Assembly (NCBI RefSeq): GCF_016920785.2
Contig: NW_024609835.1
Span: 22,411,108 to 22,475,107, forward strand
DNA length: 64,000 nt
Reading direction: 5' to 3'
DNA from: Ixodes scapularis
Lineage: Eukaryota > Arthropoda > Arachnida > Ixodida > Ixodidae
Shown here piece after piece: positions 44,985 through 55,975 of this stretch. Under the pieces are notes generated by a model. That model was given only the letters and a program-made list of their open reading frames with translations, did not search any database and had not been told where the DNA came from. How positions within the stretch are numbered: the stretch's first letter is position 1; each line of letters begins with the position of its first letter. Both the position numbers and the translations under genes were made by a program.

Positions 44985-45259
44985 GGGTCCATATCACAAG
45001 AGAGAATGACATTTTGGCGAACGGCGTCATTTGAGCGAATGGTCGTTTTAGCGAATAACGGGGGCGCGCGTTAACCCATCCGTCGCGCTGCGCTTTACGC
45101 CGCTTCGCGGCGACAGTCTGCGGCAACTCATTACAAAAATATGAACTCGCTTGGCCCACCCGAAAACGCCGCTCCGCGGCGTCCGACTATTCGCTAAAGT
45201 GTCGTTCGATGAAACGTGGGCGTTCGCTAAAACGTCATTCGATCAAGTGAGTGCCTCCC
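44985..45259 (-). mobile_element. TTAGCGAA-type MITE, copy 2
   Basis: Inverted near-identical copy of 9913-10187 (275 bp). Its flanks (GTTGCTTGA and GGCTAGGGT) do not form a target duplication, so the surrounding sequence may have been rearranged. Confidence 0.85.
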
Positions 45260-45441
45260 GGCTAGGGTCGTCATAGCACAGCTGAGCTTTATGAAGTGTG
45301 CATAAAAGCGCTTTTCCAAATGGCTTCTAAGGAGCACTGGCCCGGGGGAACTGACAAGGGGATAAAGGAAAGGGGATTTTGAAGACGGGAGAGGTAACGC
45401 GGGGAATTCGCAGCGGGGATTTTGACACAGGTGTTTTGAGA

Positions 45442-45699
45442 TTAGGTTATTTCGTGCACCACCCGTATCGCTCGGCTCAGATTCGCACTCGGAAGCTCGT
45501 TGGTACTCAAACTCTCCGCAAATCTTGCATGTGCTGCCACGGCCTGTTGTCCAGGTGGCAGAGGGAATGCTTCCTCAGTGTCCACCGACTCCTCACTGCT
45601 CGTATCCCAAATTTCAAGTTCCTTGCGAACACTTTCGGCTACCCTACGTCTTTTTTGGCGATCAGATAGCTCTGATAGCGAACGCTTCGCCCGCTCCAT
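45442..45699 (-). CDS. Hypothetical 85-residue protein or first exon
   Basis: Starts MERAKRSLSELSDRQKRRRV with a good context (AACAATGG), is charged and likely helical, and contains an acidic stretch (WDTSSEESVDTEEA). I do not recognise it. It lies upstream of, and on the same strand as, the transposase-like remnant at 42740-44984 within the AACGTT element, so it may be that gene's N-terminal exon. Confidence 0.4.
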   Translation of the reverse strand: MERAKRSLSELSDRQKRRRVAESVRKELEIWDTSSEESVDTEEAFPLPPGQQAVAAHARFAESLSTNELPSANLSRAIRVVHEIT

Positions 45700-46620
45700 T
45701 GTTCAGCACAAGTAGCAACAAAAACAAAAATGAAACATACCTTTGTTTACGTTTCCTCCACGCCGAGAGAGCGGCAGAGCGGTCCGATGAAACAGAATCG
45801 GGCTTTGAGGGTCCGTTGACATGCGGTCACGTGGTCAATCTGGCCGACCTGGCTGGCTGGCGACCTGGCTTCGACCTTGCTTGGCTTGAGCTACTTGCAC
45901 ATCTTGGCTGCATCTTGGCGTCTTGGCTTGTCAACAGTGTGAGTAAACGACTAAATATGAAGTGTCAAGTAGGTATTAACTCTGGAAATTTATCCGACAG
46001 TTCTAAATTAAGTTTTCTTTAAGAATTATAAAACATGAGATCGGTTGGAGAAATTGGAAATTAGTATAAGCCGTACAGCCATAACCGTAAAGCCGTACTT
46101 GTGCAATCATGGTGGACGGTGGTGATATGGTGATCTTGCAACGCCTTGGAGTGAATCAGTGGATGACCTCGACCGTAAGATCGGTAATGATAGTGAACTG
46201 TTAACGTCGAAACGGTAGTACCGTAGCTATGCGACTGTGCTGTGCCATTGTGATGTGTCCAGATAATAAATGTAGGCAAAGAGTGGTCCACGCAGAGCGA
46301 GCTTCGAAGCCTCAAACTCAAATATTGGAGCTTTATGTCCCGAGATGGTTTGGTTTTGTTCTGACCACTTGTGTCGACAGGTCTTTGGCGAGAAGTGAAC
46401 GAGGACTAACTATGTGTGTGCGATTATACTCGTTTCATTTTAATTGCGAGCGAAGCAGAAACACACGAGTGACGCACAGTCGCCCGGGCGCTGGAAATAT
46501 TGTTCAACAATAGTATGCGCTATCATCATCACTCACTCGTCCGCGCGCTTCACTTCTCTTCTTTTACGGTAGTGGCCGTGCATGGTCCTTTCGGCCATTC
46601 ATTTTAAGTGGTCGGCGGAG
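45700..46620. other. No gene recognised
   Basis: Mixed-composition spacer inside the AACGTT element with small chance ORFs on both strands. Confidence 0.4.
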
Positions 46621-46624
46621 TGCG

Positions 46625-47515
46625 TCCGTGTATCCGTGGCCCTTGATGCTGGATCTCCTTCCTACCTGCCCCCCCCCCCCCCCCCTCTCTCCTCAATCAC
46701 TGTTCTTTCACCTCACCCCATTCCCGTCCCATCTCTCCTATGTTGCCTTTCCTAACCTTTCCCTCCTCATTTCCTCGCATGATTTAATGCCAGCGGCCCC
46801 TTGCTCCCCCTCCCCTACCTCCATAGGATTTTATGTTCGTTGCCTTTAAGCTTTGATCTCGACTTCGGACCCTTGACTGCACCTCCTCGCCATCTCCCCT
46901 ACTATCTCCTCGGTCTCCTCATTCCTCCCTCCCCTCTTCCTCTACTCTCCCGTCCACCTTCCCCTTCCCGCTACCCATCCACCTCACCTTTCCTCCCCTC
47001 TTCCCCCTTCTCTCACGTTTGAGTGATTTTGTGTTCATGGCCTTTGACCTTTTCTTTTTGGTGGCAGGTGCATATGGCTCTTCATTTTGAGTGGTCAGGG
47101 ATGTGTGATCTTGATGTTCGTGCAACGGTGGCCGTGACGTAAAACATCACAGCAATACCTGTGATGTTTTACGTCTTACCTGGCCCCACCCCACTTCATC
47201 TCCTCATTCCCCTCCACTCCTTCTCCCCCATTGGTCTCATCTTTCCTCTGTGTGCCCTTCCTTCCCTCTTTCCTCTCCTCCGTCCGCTCTTGCTCCTCCC
47301 TGCCCCACTTCTCTTCATCTTTCTCTTCATGCTCCCTCAGCTTTTCATGCTTAGTCCCCTTTTCCTTCCGTCTCCTAACTTCCTTGTGTGAGCGTGTGTT
47401 TTCGGCCTTCGACCTTCATAACTGACCTCTTTCTTCCTGCCTCTATTCTCCTTCCCATCTCCTCGCTCACCTTCCCCTTCAACCGTCTCCCTTTTCCCCT
47501 CCTCCGTCTATGAGA
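46625..47515 (+). repeat. Long pyrimidine-rich tract
   Basis: About 0.9 kb made mostly of C and T (CCTCCCCTCTTCC type), with a 17-C run at 46669-46685. It is interrupted by GTGGTC(A/G)G...TTCATTTT(G/A)A-type spacers and a perfect hairpin at 47136-47175 (GACGTAAAACATCACAG and its complement). Confidence 0.7.
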
Positions 47516-48779
47516 CAATGGCTACTGCCAGTCGTCTCACTTGCAGTATGTTGCAATGAGCCGCCACTTTTTGAGTTTTCCGAATAAATATAGTGGTGAG
47601 CTGTAAATTGGACTAATATATGAGCTTCCGCATGTAACTATTTCAAATTTTCAACCAGGGTGTATTTTATACTGCACGCTCCAAGATTTCTCTAAATCTC
47701 TATGGCAAGCACTGGCGCAGACAACCAAGACAGGGCGAGAGTAAGAACCACCCAATCGCTCGATTTGACCTGAGTCCGTTGTGAAATTAGTCCTCGCTTC
47801 TATTTTAAATAGTAGAAATCATTTTGCAGCAAGCTCGGGTCGGATAAAGTAGTCGGTTGACCCCAAGAGCTCTCTGCGACCTGGCCGTAGGGTAATCATG
47901 TTCATATTTTTCACAAAAACAGAGCTACGCTTTGAATATAATGCAATAGAGCACACCATTAAAATACACCTTTGGTGATAATTTCAGCTAGCTACGTGTT
48001 CTAAATTAATTTACAGGCTACCACTCATGCCATCCTATACATGTTCGGGAGGTCTTTGGGTCGTCATGTCACCAGCGTGAGTTTTCCACCTTCGATAACA
48101 CAATAACACCCCATGACTTCACGCTCTTGTTATCTTTAGCATGCGTTCCAAAAGCTGGGCATCCGAATGACCCTGACCTGAAAGCAACGATGAGGGTGCA
48201 TGCTAGCTCGTGAATATTGAGCAGACTCGCCAATCCGAGACGGGTGAAGGGCCAGGAAGGAAACCAGCTCAAACAGGCAAGTCTTAACAGACTTCTCGAC
48301 AAGATCTGTTGGTTTGTGTTTTCGTTCGTAGTATGACGAAAACCACAGTAGGGTGCCTTAGTGTGTTTGCGTCTGCTTTAGTGTGGCGACATCAAACCAT
48401 TTTGTTCACCTTAATTATCGAGTTGAGGCTCACTGGACAATTCTATGGCAATGAAATGTAAGCCATGATCATTATCAGTTTGCCAGCCTTGCACTACCAC
48501 TTAGGCCATTATGATGTTAAACTTGATTATAAAATTGTGCAGGGAAATGCCACACACACAAATAAATTCAATTTTATTATAAACCTTTTGGACAGATTTT
48601 TTTTTAGTTTTCTGCAATCTTTCTAGAGTACATTTTGAACATTTGTTTCAAACACGCCAGTCACAAGCATTAGAGCGGTCTTTCTGTTTGTATAAAAATA
48701 AAAATGTTTGAACAAGAAAATCAACATTGAACTATTCTAAGTTTGGTATCTTCGTGTATCTTTGACCAGTCTCTGTGTG
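47516..48779. other. No gene recognised
   Basis: AT-rich interior of the AACGTT element. No domain-bearing ORF. Confidence 0.45.
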
Positions 48780-49089
48780 ATGTGGTGATGTGTCACGTTT
48801 CGTCAGATTAGGCCAACATCGCTGCAAAACATTGCCCGTATGTCAGGATGGAAATGTTACCAAGAGGTTATTTCTAAACGTTGCTCCAATGTTGCTTCTC
48901 TAACATTCCTGGAACGTTTGCCTATGTGCTGTAACGTTACATGACGTTCAGTGACATTCAAACAATGTTGCAGGAGAACGTTCCTGTTACGTTAGTTTTA
49001 AAACGTTGCTATAACATACCCAAATGTGCCCCAACGTTACATTACATTTGTGACATTCCAGTAACGTTATGGCAACATATGGTGCTACT
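48780..49089 (-). repeat. Right subterminal repeats of the AACGTT element
   Basis: At least ten ACGTT or AACATT motifs, including CTGTAACGTTACATGACGTT and TTCCAGTAACGTTATGGC. It ends at GTGCTACT, where the Gypsy pol frame resumes. Confidence 0.7.
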
Positions 49090-52000
49090 AGGGTCTACTC
49101 AGTTTCAAGCACCGACTGGACCCTGCTCACGCTGTGGCAAGAGTCAGCATCCGAAAGAACAGTGTCCGGCACGAAAGGCGATTTGCAACAGATGTCGCAT
49201 AATTGGACATTACGCCCGCCAATGCCGAAACTCCGCAGCGCTGAACCAAGTTTCCAGTACAGAGACTGCATTCCTTGGAGTCATCGAATGCGAAAACAGT
49301 CAACGGTGGACGGCGACAGTGCAAGTTGGCGAGGTGCCAATCGTCTTCAAGGTCGACACTGGCGCCGACGTGACAGTCATTCCGACAGAGACGTACAAAG
49401 CGTCTTTTTCAGCGACGTCCCTGCAGAGGCCCACGAAGATCCTAAAGGGTCCCAGTCGCCATGAACTAGACGTGCTGGGAATGATCACCAAAGACATGAC
49501 CTACAGAACCAAGTCCACAAAAGCGGACCTGTACGTTGTTAACGACTTGGATGAAGCTCTTCTTTCGAGAGATGCCAGTGAGAAGCTGGGAATCGTCCAA
49601 AAGGTCTGCGATGTTACGACTTTACGTACTGGAGACGTCAAGCCGGAAAGTGAGTTTCCCAAACTTTTTTCTGGGCTGGGACACGTGAAAGAAGCTTACA
49701 AAATTGAGCTACGAGATGACGCAGTTCCTTTTGCACTGATGACGCCTCGGAGAGTAGCCATTCCCTTGCTAGGCAAGACAAAGGAGAAGCTTGAGGAAAT
49801 GGTCAAGATGCAAGTAATAGAACCCGTGGAAGAGCCAACAGAGTGGTGCTCTGGGATGGTTATAGTCGCAAAATCCAATGGAGACGTGCGCATCTGCGTA
49901 GATTTGACCGGGCTAAACAAGTACGTGAAAAGAGAAGTGCATCCTTTGCCAGTTGGAGAACACGTGCTGGGACAACACGCTGGAGCGAAATACTTTTCTA
50001 AGATTGATGCCAACTCCGGATTTTGGCAGTTTGAACTAGCCGAAGAGTCTCGACATATGACGACCTTCATAACACCTTTTAGAAGGTTCAGGTTCCGGAG
50101 ATTGCCCTTCGGCATCACATCAGCACCGGAGTTTTTCCAGAAAAAGATGACACAGTTTTTCGAAGGTCTGCAAGGGGTCCTGTGCAACATGGACGACGTC
50201 CTTATCTACGGAAGCACTCCAGAAGAGCATCATGAGAGGCTTCGTAATGTACTCAAACGACTCCAGGACAGGGGAATGACCCTAAACGCAGAGAAATGCA
50301 AATTTTTCGTTAAGCAAGTTAAGTTCCTTGGAAACATCATCGACCAGGAGGGTATCCGACCAGACCCAAACAAGATCATAGCAATTGTCGATATGAAAGT
50401 GCCGTCAAATGTGTCTGAACTAAGAAGTTTCCTCGGAATGGTAAACTACCTAACGAAGTTCGTTCCAGGCATGTCAGAGATTGCCTACCCGCTAAACTGC
50501 CTACTAAGCACAAAAAACGATTGGATCTGGACAAGCGAACAACAAAGAAATTTTGACCAGTTGAAGAACGCATTGACAAGAAGTCCAGTGCTGGCACATT
50601 ACGACCCAGGAAAGCACACAATCATTTCGACTGATGCTTCATCGTATGGGCTAGGAGCGGTACTGCGCCAACAACAAGAAGATGGAACGTACCGACCCGT
50701 CGCCTATGCCTCAAGGACTTTGACTGAAACCGAAAGGAGGTACGCGCAAGTGGAGAAAGAAGGCCTGTGGGTCGTGTGGGCATGTGAAAGGTTCCAAGAT
50801 TTTATAACCGGACTTCACGTCTTGATTGAAACAGATCACAAGCCCCTTGTGCCAATTTTCTCGTCAAAAAACTTAGCGGACATAACTCCATGACTTCAAG
50901 GGATGAAACTTCGGATGATGCGATTCTCATACGACATGAGACACATTCCTGGAAAATCCTTGATTATTGCCGATCTTCTCTCTCGGAAGCCTCTACAGGA
51001 GACAGGTCAAGGGGACTTTCAGGAGCAAATTGCACTGTATGTCAGTGGACTTACAGCATGCTTGCCGGCAACCGACCATAGGTTGAAAGAAATCCGAGAG
51101 AAGCAAGTTGCAGATGTCACGTGCAGGACACTGGTCAAGTACAGTGAAGAAGGCTGGCCGACACGGAATGGGGTTCAAACCGACTGCAGGGATTACTGGC
51201 CTCATAGGTCAGAAATAGCTTTGCAAGACGGTCTCCTCATGAGAGGATCCCGCATTATTATTCCTCAGTCAATGCGCAGTGACATCCTACATAGACTTCA
51301 CGAAGGACACAAAGGCATTACCAAGTGTAGGGCGCGTGCCCGACAGTCTGTATGGTGGCCTGGACTTTCCCGTCAAGTGGAAGATGTGGTACGCACATGC
51401 ACACAGTGCATCCAAGAAACACACAACCGACACGAACCACTGCTTCCATCAAAGTTTCCAGATCGACCATGGCAAAAAGTCGCAATGGATCTGTTTTACT
51501 TGGAAGGAAAAGACAACCTCCTCGTCACCGACTACTTTTCAAGGTTTCCAGAGATTGCACTTCTCAATAGTCTGACGGCGACTACAATAATAACTCACTT
51601 GAAGTCTTTCTTTGCAAGACATGGAACACCTGAAGTAGTCTTTAGTGATAACGGACCACAATTCCGAAAAATACAAGGGTCGGAGTTCCAGAAGTTCGCC
51701 GAAAGTTGGGGTTTTGAACACAACATCCAGCCCACGTTATTCCCAAAGTAATGGCTTCGTGGAAGTTGCTGTTGGCATTATCAAACGTAGTTTGAAGAAA
51801 ACTGGGGACAGCTACGTCGCGTTACAAGCCTACCGCTCGACACCGTTGGGTAACGGCTACAGTCCAGCGGAGTTGTTGATGGGACGGAGATTGCGTACTT
51901 CTCTACCAACAACTGACTCCCTTCTTCAGCCAAGTCAGGTAGATAAAGAAGCCCTCAAACTTTGGGAAGAACGTAGGATCATGAATCAGAAGCGTAACTA

Positions 52001-52322
52001 TGACCGACAACACGGTGTCCGCCGGCTTCAACCTTTGATGCCTGGGGATAGAGTGTGGATAACCGATCGACGCGAAACTGGAATAGTGCAGTCGTCGGTG
52101 GACACTCCAAGGTCCTACTCCGTCAACACACAGGATGGGAACCTCAGTCGGAACCGATTTCATCTCGTCCCGATTCCGACAGTGCCCAATTCACCTGACC
52201 TTCCACCGCGAGATGCGATTGCGGAAGGAACACCAGAGCCGACCTATGGGACCCCACATTCCGATCACGTTGTTACCCGAAGTGGCCGAGTAGTCAAACC
52301 CAGAGTACGCTTTAGCCCTTAG
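49090..52322 (+). pseudogene. Gypsy pol: zinc knuckles, protease, RT, RNase H, integrase
   Basis: After the insertion the frame carries CSRCGKSQHPKEQC and CNRCRIIGHYARQC zinc knuckles. Protease FKVDTGADVTVIP (DTG at 49355-49363) follows. RT motifs are VRICVDLTGLNKY, FSKIDANSGFWQFEL, RRLPFGITSAPE and NMDDVLIYG (DD at 50192-50197). RNase H has STDASSYGLGAVL. Integrase has an HHCC finger (HRLHEGHKG...CTQC, about 51290-51405), AMDLFY and VFSDNGPQF, with the catalytic Glu near 51764. The frame is broken by TGA at 50891-50893 and by a frameshift near 51715-51725. The last frame ends with TAG at 52320-52322, just before the PPT. Apart from these and the large insertion, the element looks complete. 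Confidence 0.9.
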
Positions 52323-52323
52323 C

Positions 52324-52336
52324 TAAAAGGGAGAGA
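52324..52336 (+). promoter_or_regulatory. Polypurine tract
   Basis: AAAAGGGAGAGA-type purine run directly before the 3' LTR, the expected plus-strand primer. Confidence 0.8.
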
Positions 52337-52490
52337 TGTGCTAGCCTGCTAGGAGCTATAGTCATCGCGAGGCGTGAGCCGGAAAAGACGACGACGAAGA
52401 AGAGGGAGGGGCGCTCGAGACAGATGATTAAATGGCTGATTCTAAACGGACGCTGGTTGAGTCCTGAGTTCCTGAGGCCCTGACAACACA
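52337..52490 (+). repeat. 3' LTR (154 bp)
   Basis: Matches 34909-35052 with about 12 extra bases near 52427-52440. Followed by the AGATA target duplication. Confidence 0.9.
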
Positions 52491-52967
52491 AGATATACAC
52501 ATATTGGCTCCTGCAAAGCCGCGCGAAAGCCCTGCCGTCAATCCACAGAAGCCGCGTTTAACTCGAGAAGTAAAGACGGCGCCAAGGGGAGGCAAGGGGT
52601 AGCGGGCGCCTTTCGTAAAATATGTCCCGCCACCCTAAGTTGAAACAGCATTGTATACAAATAAATGCCTACGGCGTCGGCTTGAGGACCCCGTGCAAGC
52701 AGCCTCCAGCCTTTAAGAGTGCTCGTACCGTTTATCTTTCTTTTATTAGCTTCCCGCCACGAGAAGTTGTACCGCAGGCAGTATGAAGTTCATTAGAAGA
52801 AACACCTCCCCCTTCTGGCGCTCGTCGGCTTCTTTCTGTATTCCGCGCTGCGGCGAGGACTAAAGCGGGCTTATGTTTAAGCCAAGGTCGTGGGGAAGTC
52901 CGGAGCGTCTTCAGGAAAAGCTCAGACCCAGACTACACTGTACCATGCCAAAAGACAAGCCCAAAAC

Positions 52968-53549
52968 TAGGGCTGGGCGTCGATTAAAAGTTTTAACCCG
53001 ATTAATCGTCACCCCTTAATCGATTAATTAATCGATTAATCGGTCTCGTTTATTTCGTTGCAAAATATTAAAAAAAGTATTTTTTTTTTTTGCTGAATCT
53101 ATGATAAACGGTGCAATGTACAACGTGGATTATGAATTAATCAAGATCACTATCAGAGTTCTTTCACAAAATATTACGTTTGCTGCGTGAGGCAAAGATG
53201 TTCGTTGATATTCTCTAAAAAGAGTGACTTCCTTTCATTGTTCACAATAGCCTCTACTGCGCTAAACAGACACTCGAGCGACATTGAAATGGCCGGGGAC
53301 TGGCGTAACCTCTGCCCTAAATATGATGCTAAAAATATATCGCCTCTATACAGTTTACCTTATTCTAAAATTTGACCTAAAGTTCGCCCTTCGTACAGGC
53401 GTACTCGTCCACGTCTGCGTTATGGAAGTGCTTAATTTTGAGTTCTTTGGTTCGTCTAAATTTTACCGATTAACCAGTTAAAAAATTTAATCGCGATTAA
53501 AGCATTAATCGATTAATCGGTAGGTTAATCGATCAATTGCCCAGCCCTA
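52968..53549. mobile_element. 582-bp hAT-type element with target duplication CCCAAAAC
   Basis: Starts TAGGGCTGGGCGTCGATT and ends AATTGCCCAGCCCTA, with perfect CCCAAAAC on both sides (52960-52967, 53550-53557). Both ends carry arrays of TTAATCGATTA-type motifs. No transposase ORF. Confidence 0.9.
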
Positions 53550-53557
53550 CCCAAAAC

Positions 53558-54346
53558 CACGAAGAAACCATCAAACGAAAAGTGATGAAAAGGCGGCCGC
53601 TAGAGAGGAAGGATAATCCGCTGTGTATAGGATCGTACCCTTGAGGAAGGCTGCTTGGCGTCTGCGTTTTGGAGCTTTTAGAGCACACATTTTTCGCAGA
53701 CAACCTCCAAGGAGAGGGAGGGAGACAGAGAGAAAGAGGCTGAGTTTACATGGATGCGATCGTAGCGAACCGAATCGAGATTAACCGCCTATGATTGGGT
53801 AGACGAGGAAGGGAAAGGAGGATCGCGGGCGCGTGACTGGTCACATCTCGATTCGATGCGCCATGGTCGCATCCATGGAAACGTAGCCAGAGAGAGAAAA
53901 GGGACTAGATATGCTGAAGGTATTTTCCCCCCGTGCTCGACGTGCTTAGGGAGCCTTCATGTTGCGCACATGGAGGCACCCTAGACGTGCTGGCCTTGTT
54001 TGGAAGTGTGCCTGCAGTCGAGGACCCTGATATTTGGTGCGCCTCCCCACTGTCTCTCCACTTCAAAACTCCTGGCGTCGTCCCTGTCCGGAAGACGTAC
54101 CGTGATCTTGACGGAGATGAACCCCACTTTGGAAGCGCCCAGCAGGCGCGTCCACCCACCGCTGTTTAAATCTTTTGTCCCTCGCGTCGATTGCTTACGT
54201 TTTTTCTTTGCTCTGACGAAGAACCCCGGCGGGGGGGGGGGGGGGGAGGTGTTGCCTGGCGATGCGATTGGGGGGGGGGGGGGCGATCGCCCCCACCGCC
54301 CCCCCCCCCCCCCCCTTGGATCTGCCACTGATTTTTGACACGTTGG
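53558..54346. other. No gene; G/C homopolymer cluster at the right
   Basis: Runs of 16 G (54231-54246), 14 G (54270-54283) and 17 C (54299-54315) lie close together, before TTGGATCTGCCACTG, which looks like a MITE end. ORFs on both strands here are low-complexity artefacts. Confidence 0.5.
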
Positions 54347-54396
54347 TAGTGGTGCAAAATTATCGATATCACTATCGATACTATCGATAGTGGAAG
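54347..54396. mobile_element. Fragment of an ATCGAT-motif hAT-type element
   Basis: TAGTGGTGCAAAATTATCG is followed by repeated TATCGATA motifs and then a TTAA where another repeat (TTAAAGGGCCCATGAAACGG) begins at 54397. The other end was not found. Confidence 0.4.
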
Positions 54397-55711
54397 TTAA
54401 AGGGCCCATGAAACGGATTTTTGGTTGGGATAAATCATTTTCGATTGGGATTTTACTAATAGCACATCGTTCAGTGGGCCAAAAGAAAAAAGGTGGAAAG
54501 ACAAAAGCCTGACTTTCAGTGCGAAAATTTGAAAACTCAGCGGACTATTTCGTACCTCCTCCCCTTCGTGAGCTCTCTGCCTTTTCACTGTAATACATCC
54601 GCGGTCCCAAAAGCGCGTCATCGGGTCCAAACGCACGTCACACAAAACCGGACCTCACTCAGTCCCTTCACCCCTAAGCTGACATTTTGGTGGAAGCTAC
54701 GCGCTTGCCGGATCAATCAGCCACCTCCCAAACTTATTGCAATTGAAGAATTAAAATAATAAAAGCATCGGTAACTAACCATGTTGGCTTGGTATACTTT
54801 TTTTTTTAATCTGGTAATGTTTTTTTGAAGTATCCACAATCCAGAACCAACTTTATTTGTTACATGTATTAGGAAGTTTTATAATATGGGACCCCAACGT
54901 CAGAGTGCCCCTTTTAGCAAATATTGGGCAAGGTAAAAGCAAATCTACCCGCGTTTTACAAATCATTGGGCAACTCCGGTCGAAAACATAGGCAGAATAA
55001 GTGACTGGTAATGACTGGTATCACTTCGGTCACACGAAGTATGATCACAGCAGAAATGTTACGTCAAGGTGATGCCGCACACTTCACCAAAAAGCGATTT
55101 TAAAGATGCGACCAGCTGCTCTTTAGCGGGTGGCAAGCGGTTTAGCTTTTAGTCAAGCAACATTGGCGCAGCACCCTTATGACGTCACTGTGAAACGGCG
55201 GTTGATTGATTGTACCGCGTACCGTGGCACCCTTGTGACGTCACGTCGCGGCCGTACCGCTGATGGTCAGTGTTGCCATCCCTCTAGCAGGTAGTTAAAC
55301 TTTAATAAAACCCCAAAATATCGAGGAAAAAAATTATACTTCGTAATTCAGGGACACTGCTTTAGCTGAAAACAGTCGTAATCCTAAATTTAAAAAAAGA
55401 AAAAAAGAAAAAACCGGAGTAGCTCTTTAAAGGGGCCATAGAGAAAGGGGCCTTGCGAGGACTTTTTGACTGGTATTTTATTTGCACCGAACCTGAGCGC
55501 ACCGGAAAAAGTAATTTAGTGGAACCTTCCTTTTCTCGAAATCCCTACCTACGGCGGACGTGCGCTAACCAAAGGCATCTGAGTGGCGCAACAGCGGATA
55601 GATGTCGGCAATGCTCTCCGCGCCGACGAGGCTCCCCTTACCCCCTTCCCCCCTTGTCGACGCGGAGGGGGGGGGGGGGGGGGGAGGGGGGGGATCGCAG
55701 AGAAGGCACCT
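54397..55711. other. TTAA-type repeat remnants, no gene
   Basis: Starts TTAAAGGGCCCATG. Part (about 54675-54705) matches 21110-21150. An 18-G run lies at 55667-55684. No coding sequence recognised. Confidence 0.4.
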
Positions 55712-55975
55712 ATACTTCGTTTCACCTTACGTCCGAGCGCGGCCGATGTTATGAGCCAAAGGGCCAATCAAACAGCGCAAAAAGCGCGACGTCATGGCGT
55801 GCTCTCTGCGCTTCATAGGTCTAGCCGGCGGAGGAGCACGCACAGAGAGACGGCGAATACCGGCTGGTCCTATCAACTCCAGAGAGCACGCCATGACGTC
55901 GTGCCTCTTTGGCTGTTTGATTGGCCCCTTGGCTCATAACATCGGCCGCGCTCGGACCGAAGCTGAAACGAAATA
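55712..55975. repeat. Foldback repeat with about 90-bp arms
   Basis: The arms carry TCCGAGCGCGGCCGATGTTA, GCCAATCAAACAGC and GACGTCATGGCGTGCTCTCT in inverted order on the two sides, with a few differences. An ORF through it on either strand is a consequence of the palindrome. Confidence 0.75.

Larger units (their letters stand above)
35754..49089 (-). mobile_element. 13.3-kb AACGTT-rich element inserted in the Gypsy element
   Basis: The ends are inverted relatives: AGTAGCACTAAACGTAGCC...GTTACTGGAATGT on the left, and the complement of AGTAGCACCATATGTTGCC...GTTACTGGAATGT on the right. Both subterminal regions are packed with AACGTT, GTTAC and GGAATGTT motifs. Inside the left AGTAGC the sequence reads CACTA; the right equivalent reads CACCA, so a CACTA-type affinity is possible. 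No clean target duplication was found, so the exact ends may be a few bases off. The interior holds minus-strand transposase-like gene pieces and several later insertions. Confidence 0.7.
34909..52490 (+). mobile_element. Ty3/Gypsy LTR retrotransposon with AGATA target duplication, split by a 13.3-kb insertion
   Basis: The LTRs at 34909-35052 and 52337-52490 are near-identical, and AGATA flanks both sides (34904-34908 and 52491-52495). Gag is on the left and pol on the right in the same orientation. Removing the 35754-49089 insertion leaves about 4.2 kb of element, a normal size for a compact Gypsy element. Confidence 0.95.

Noticed and set aside
49069..49464. 131-codon plus-strand ORF
   Set aside because: Shadow of the Gypsy pol zinc-knuckle/protease frame.
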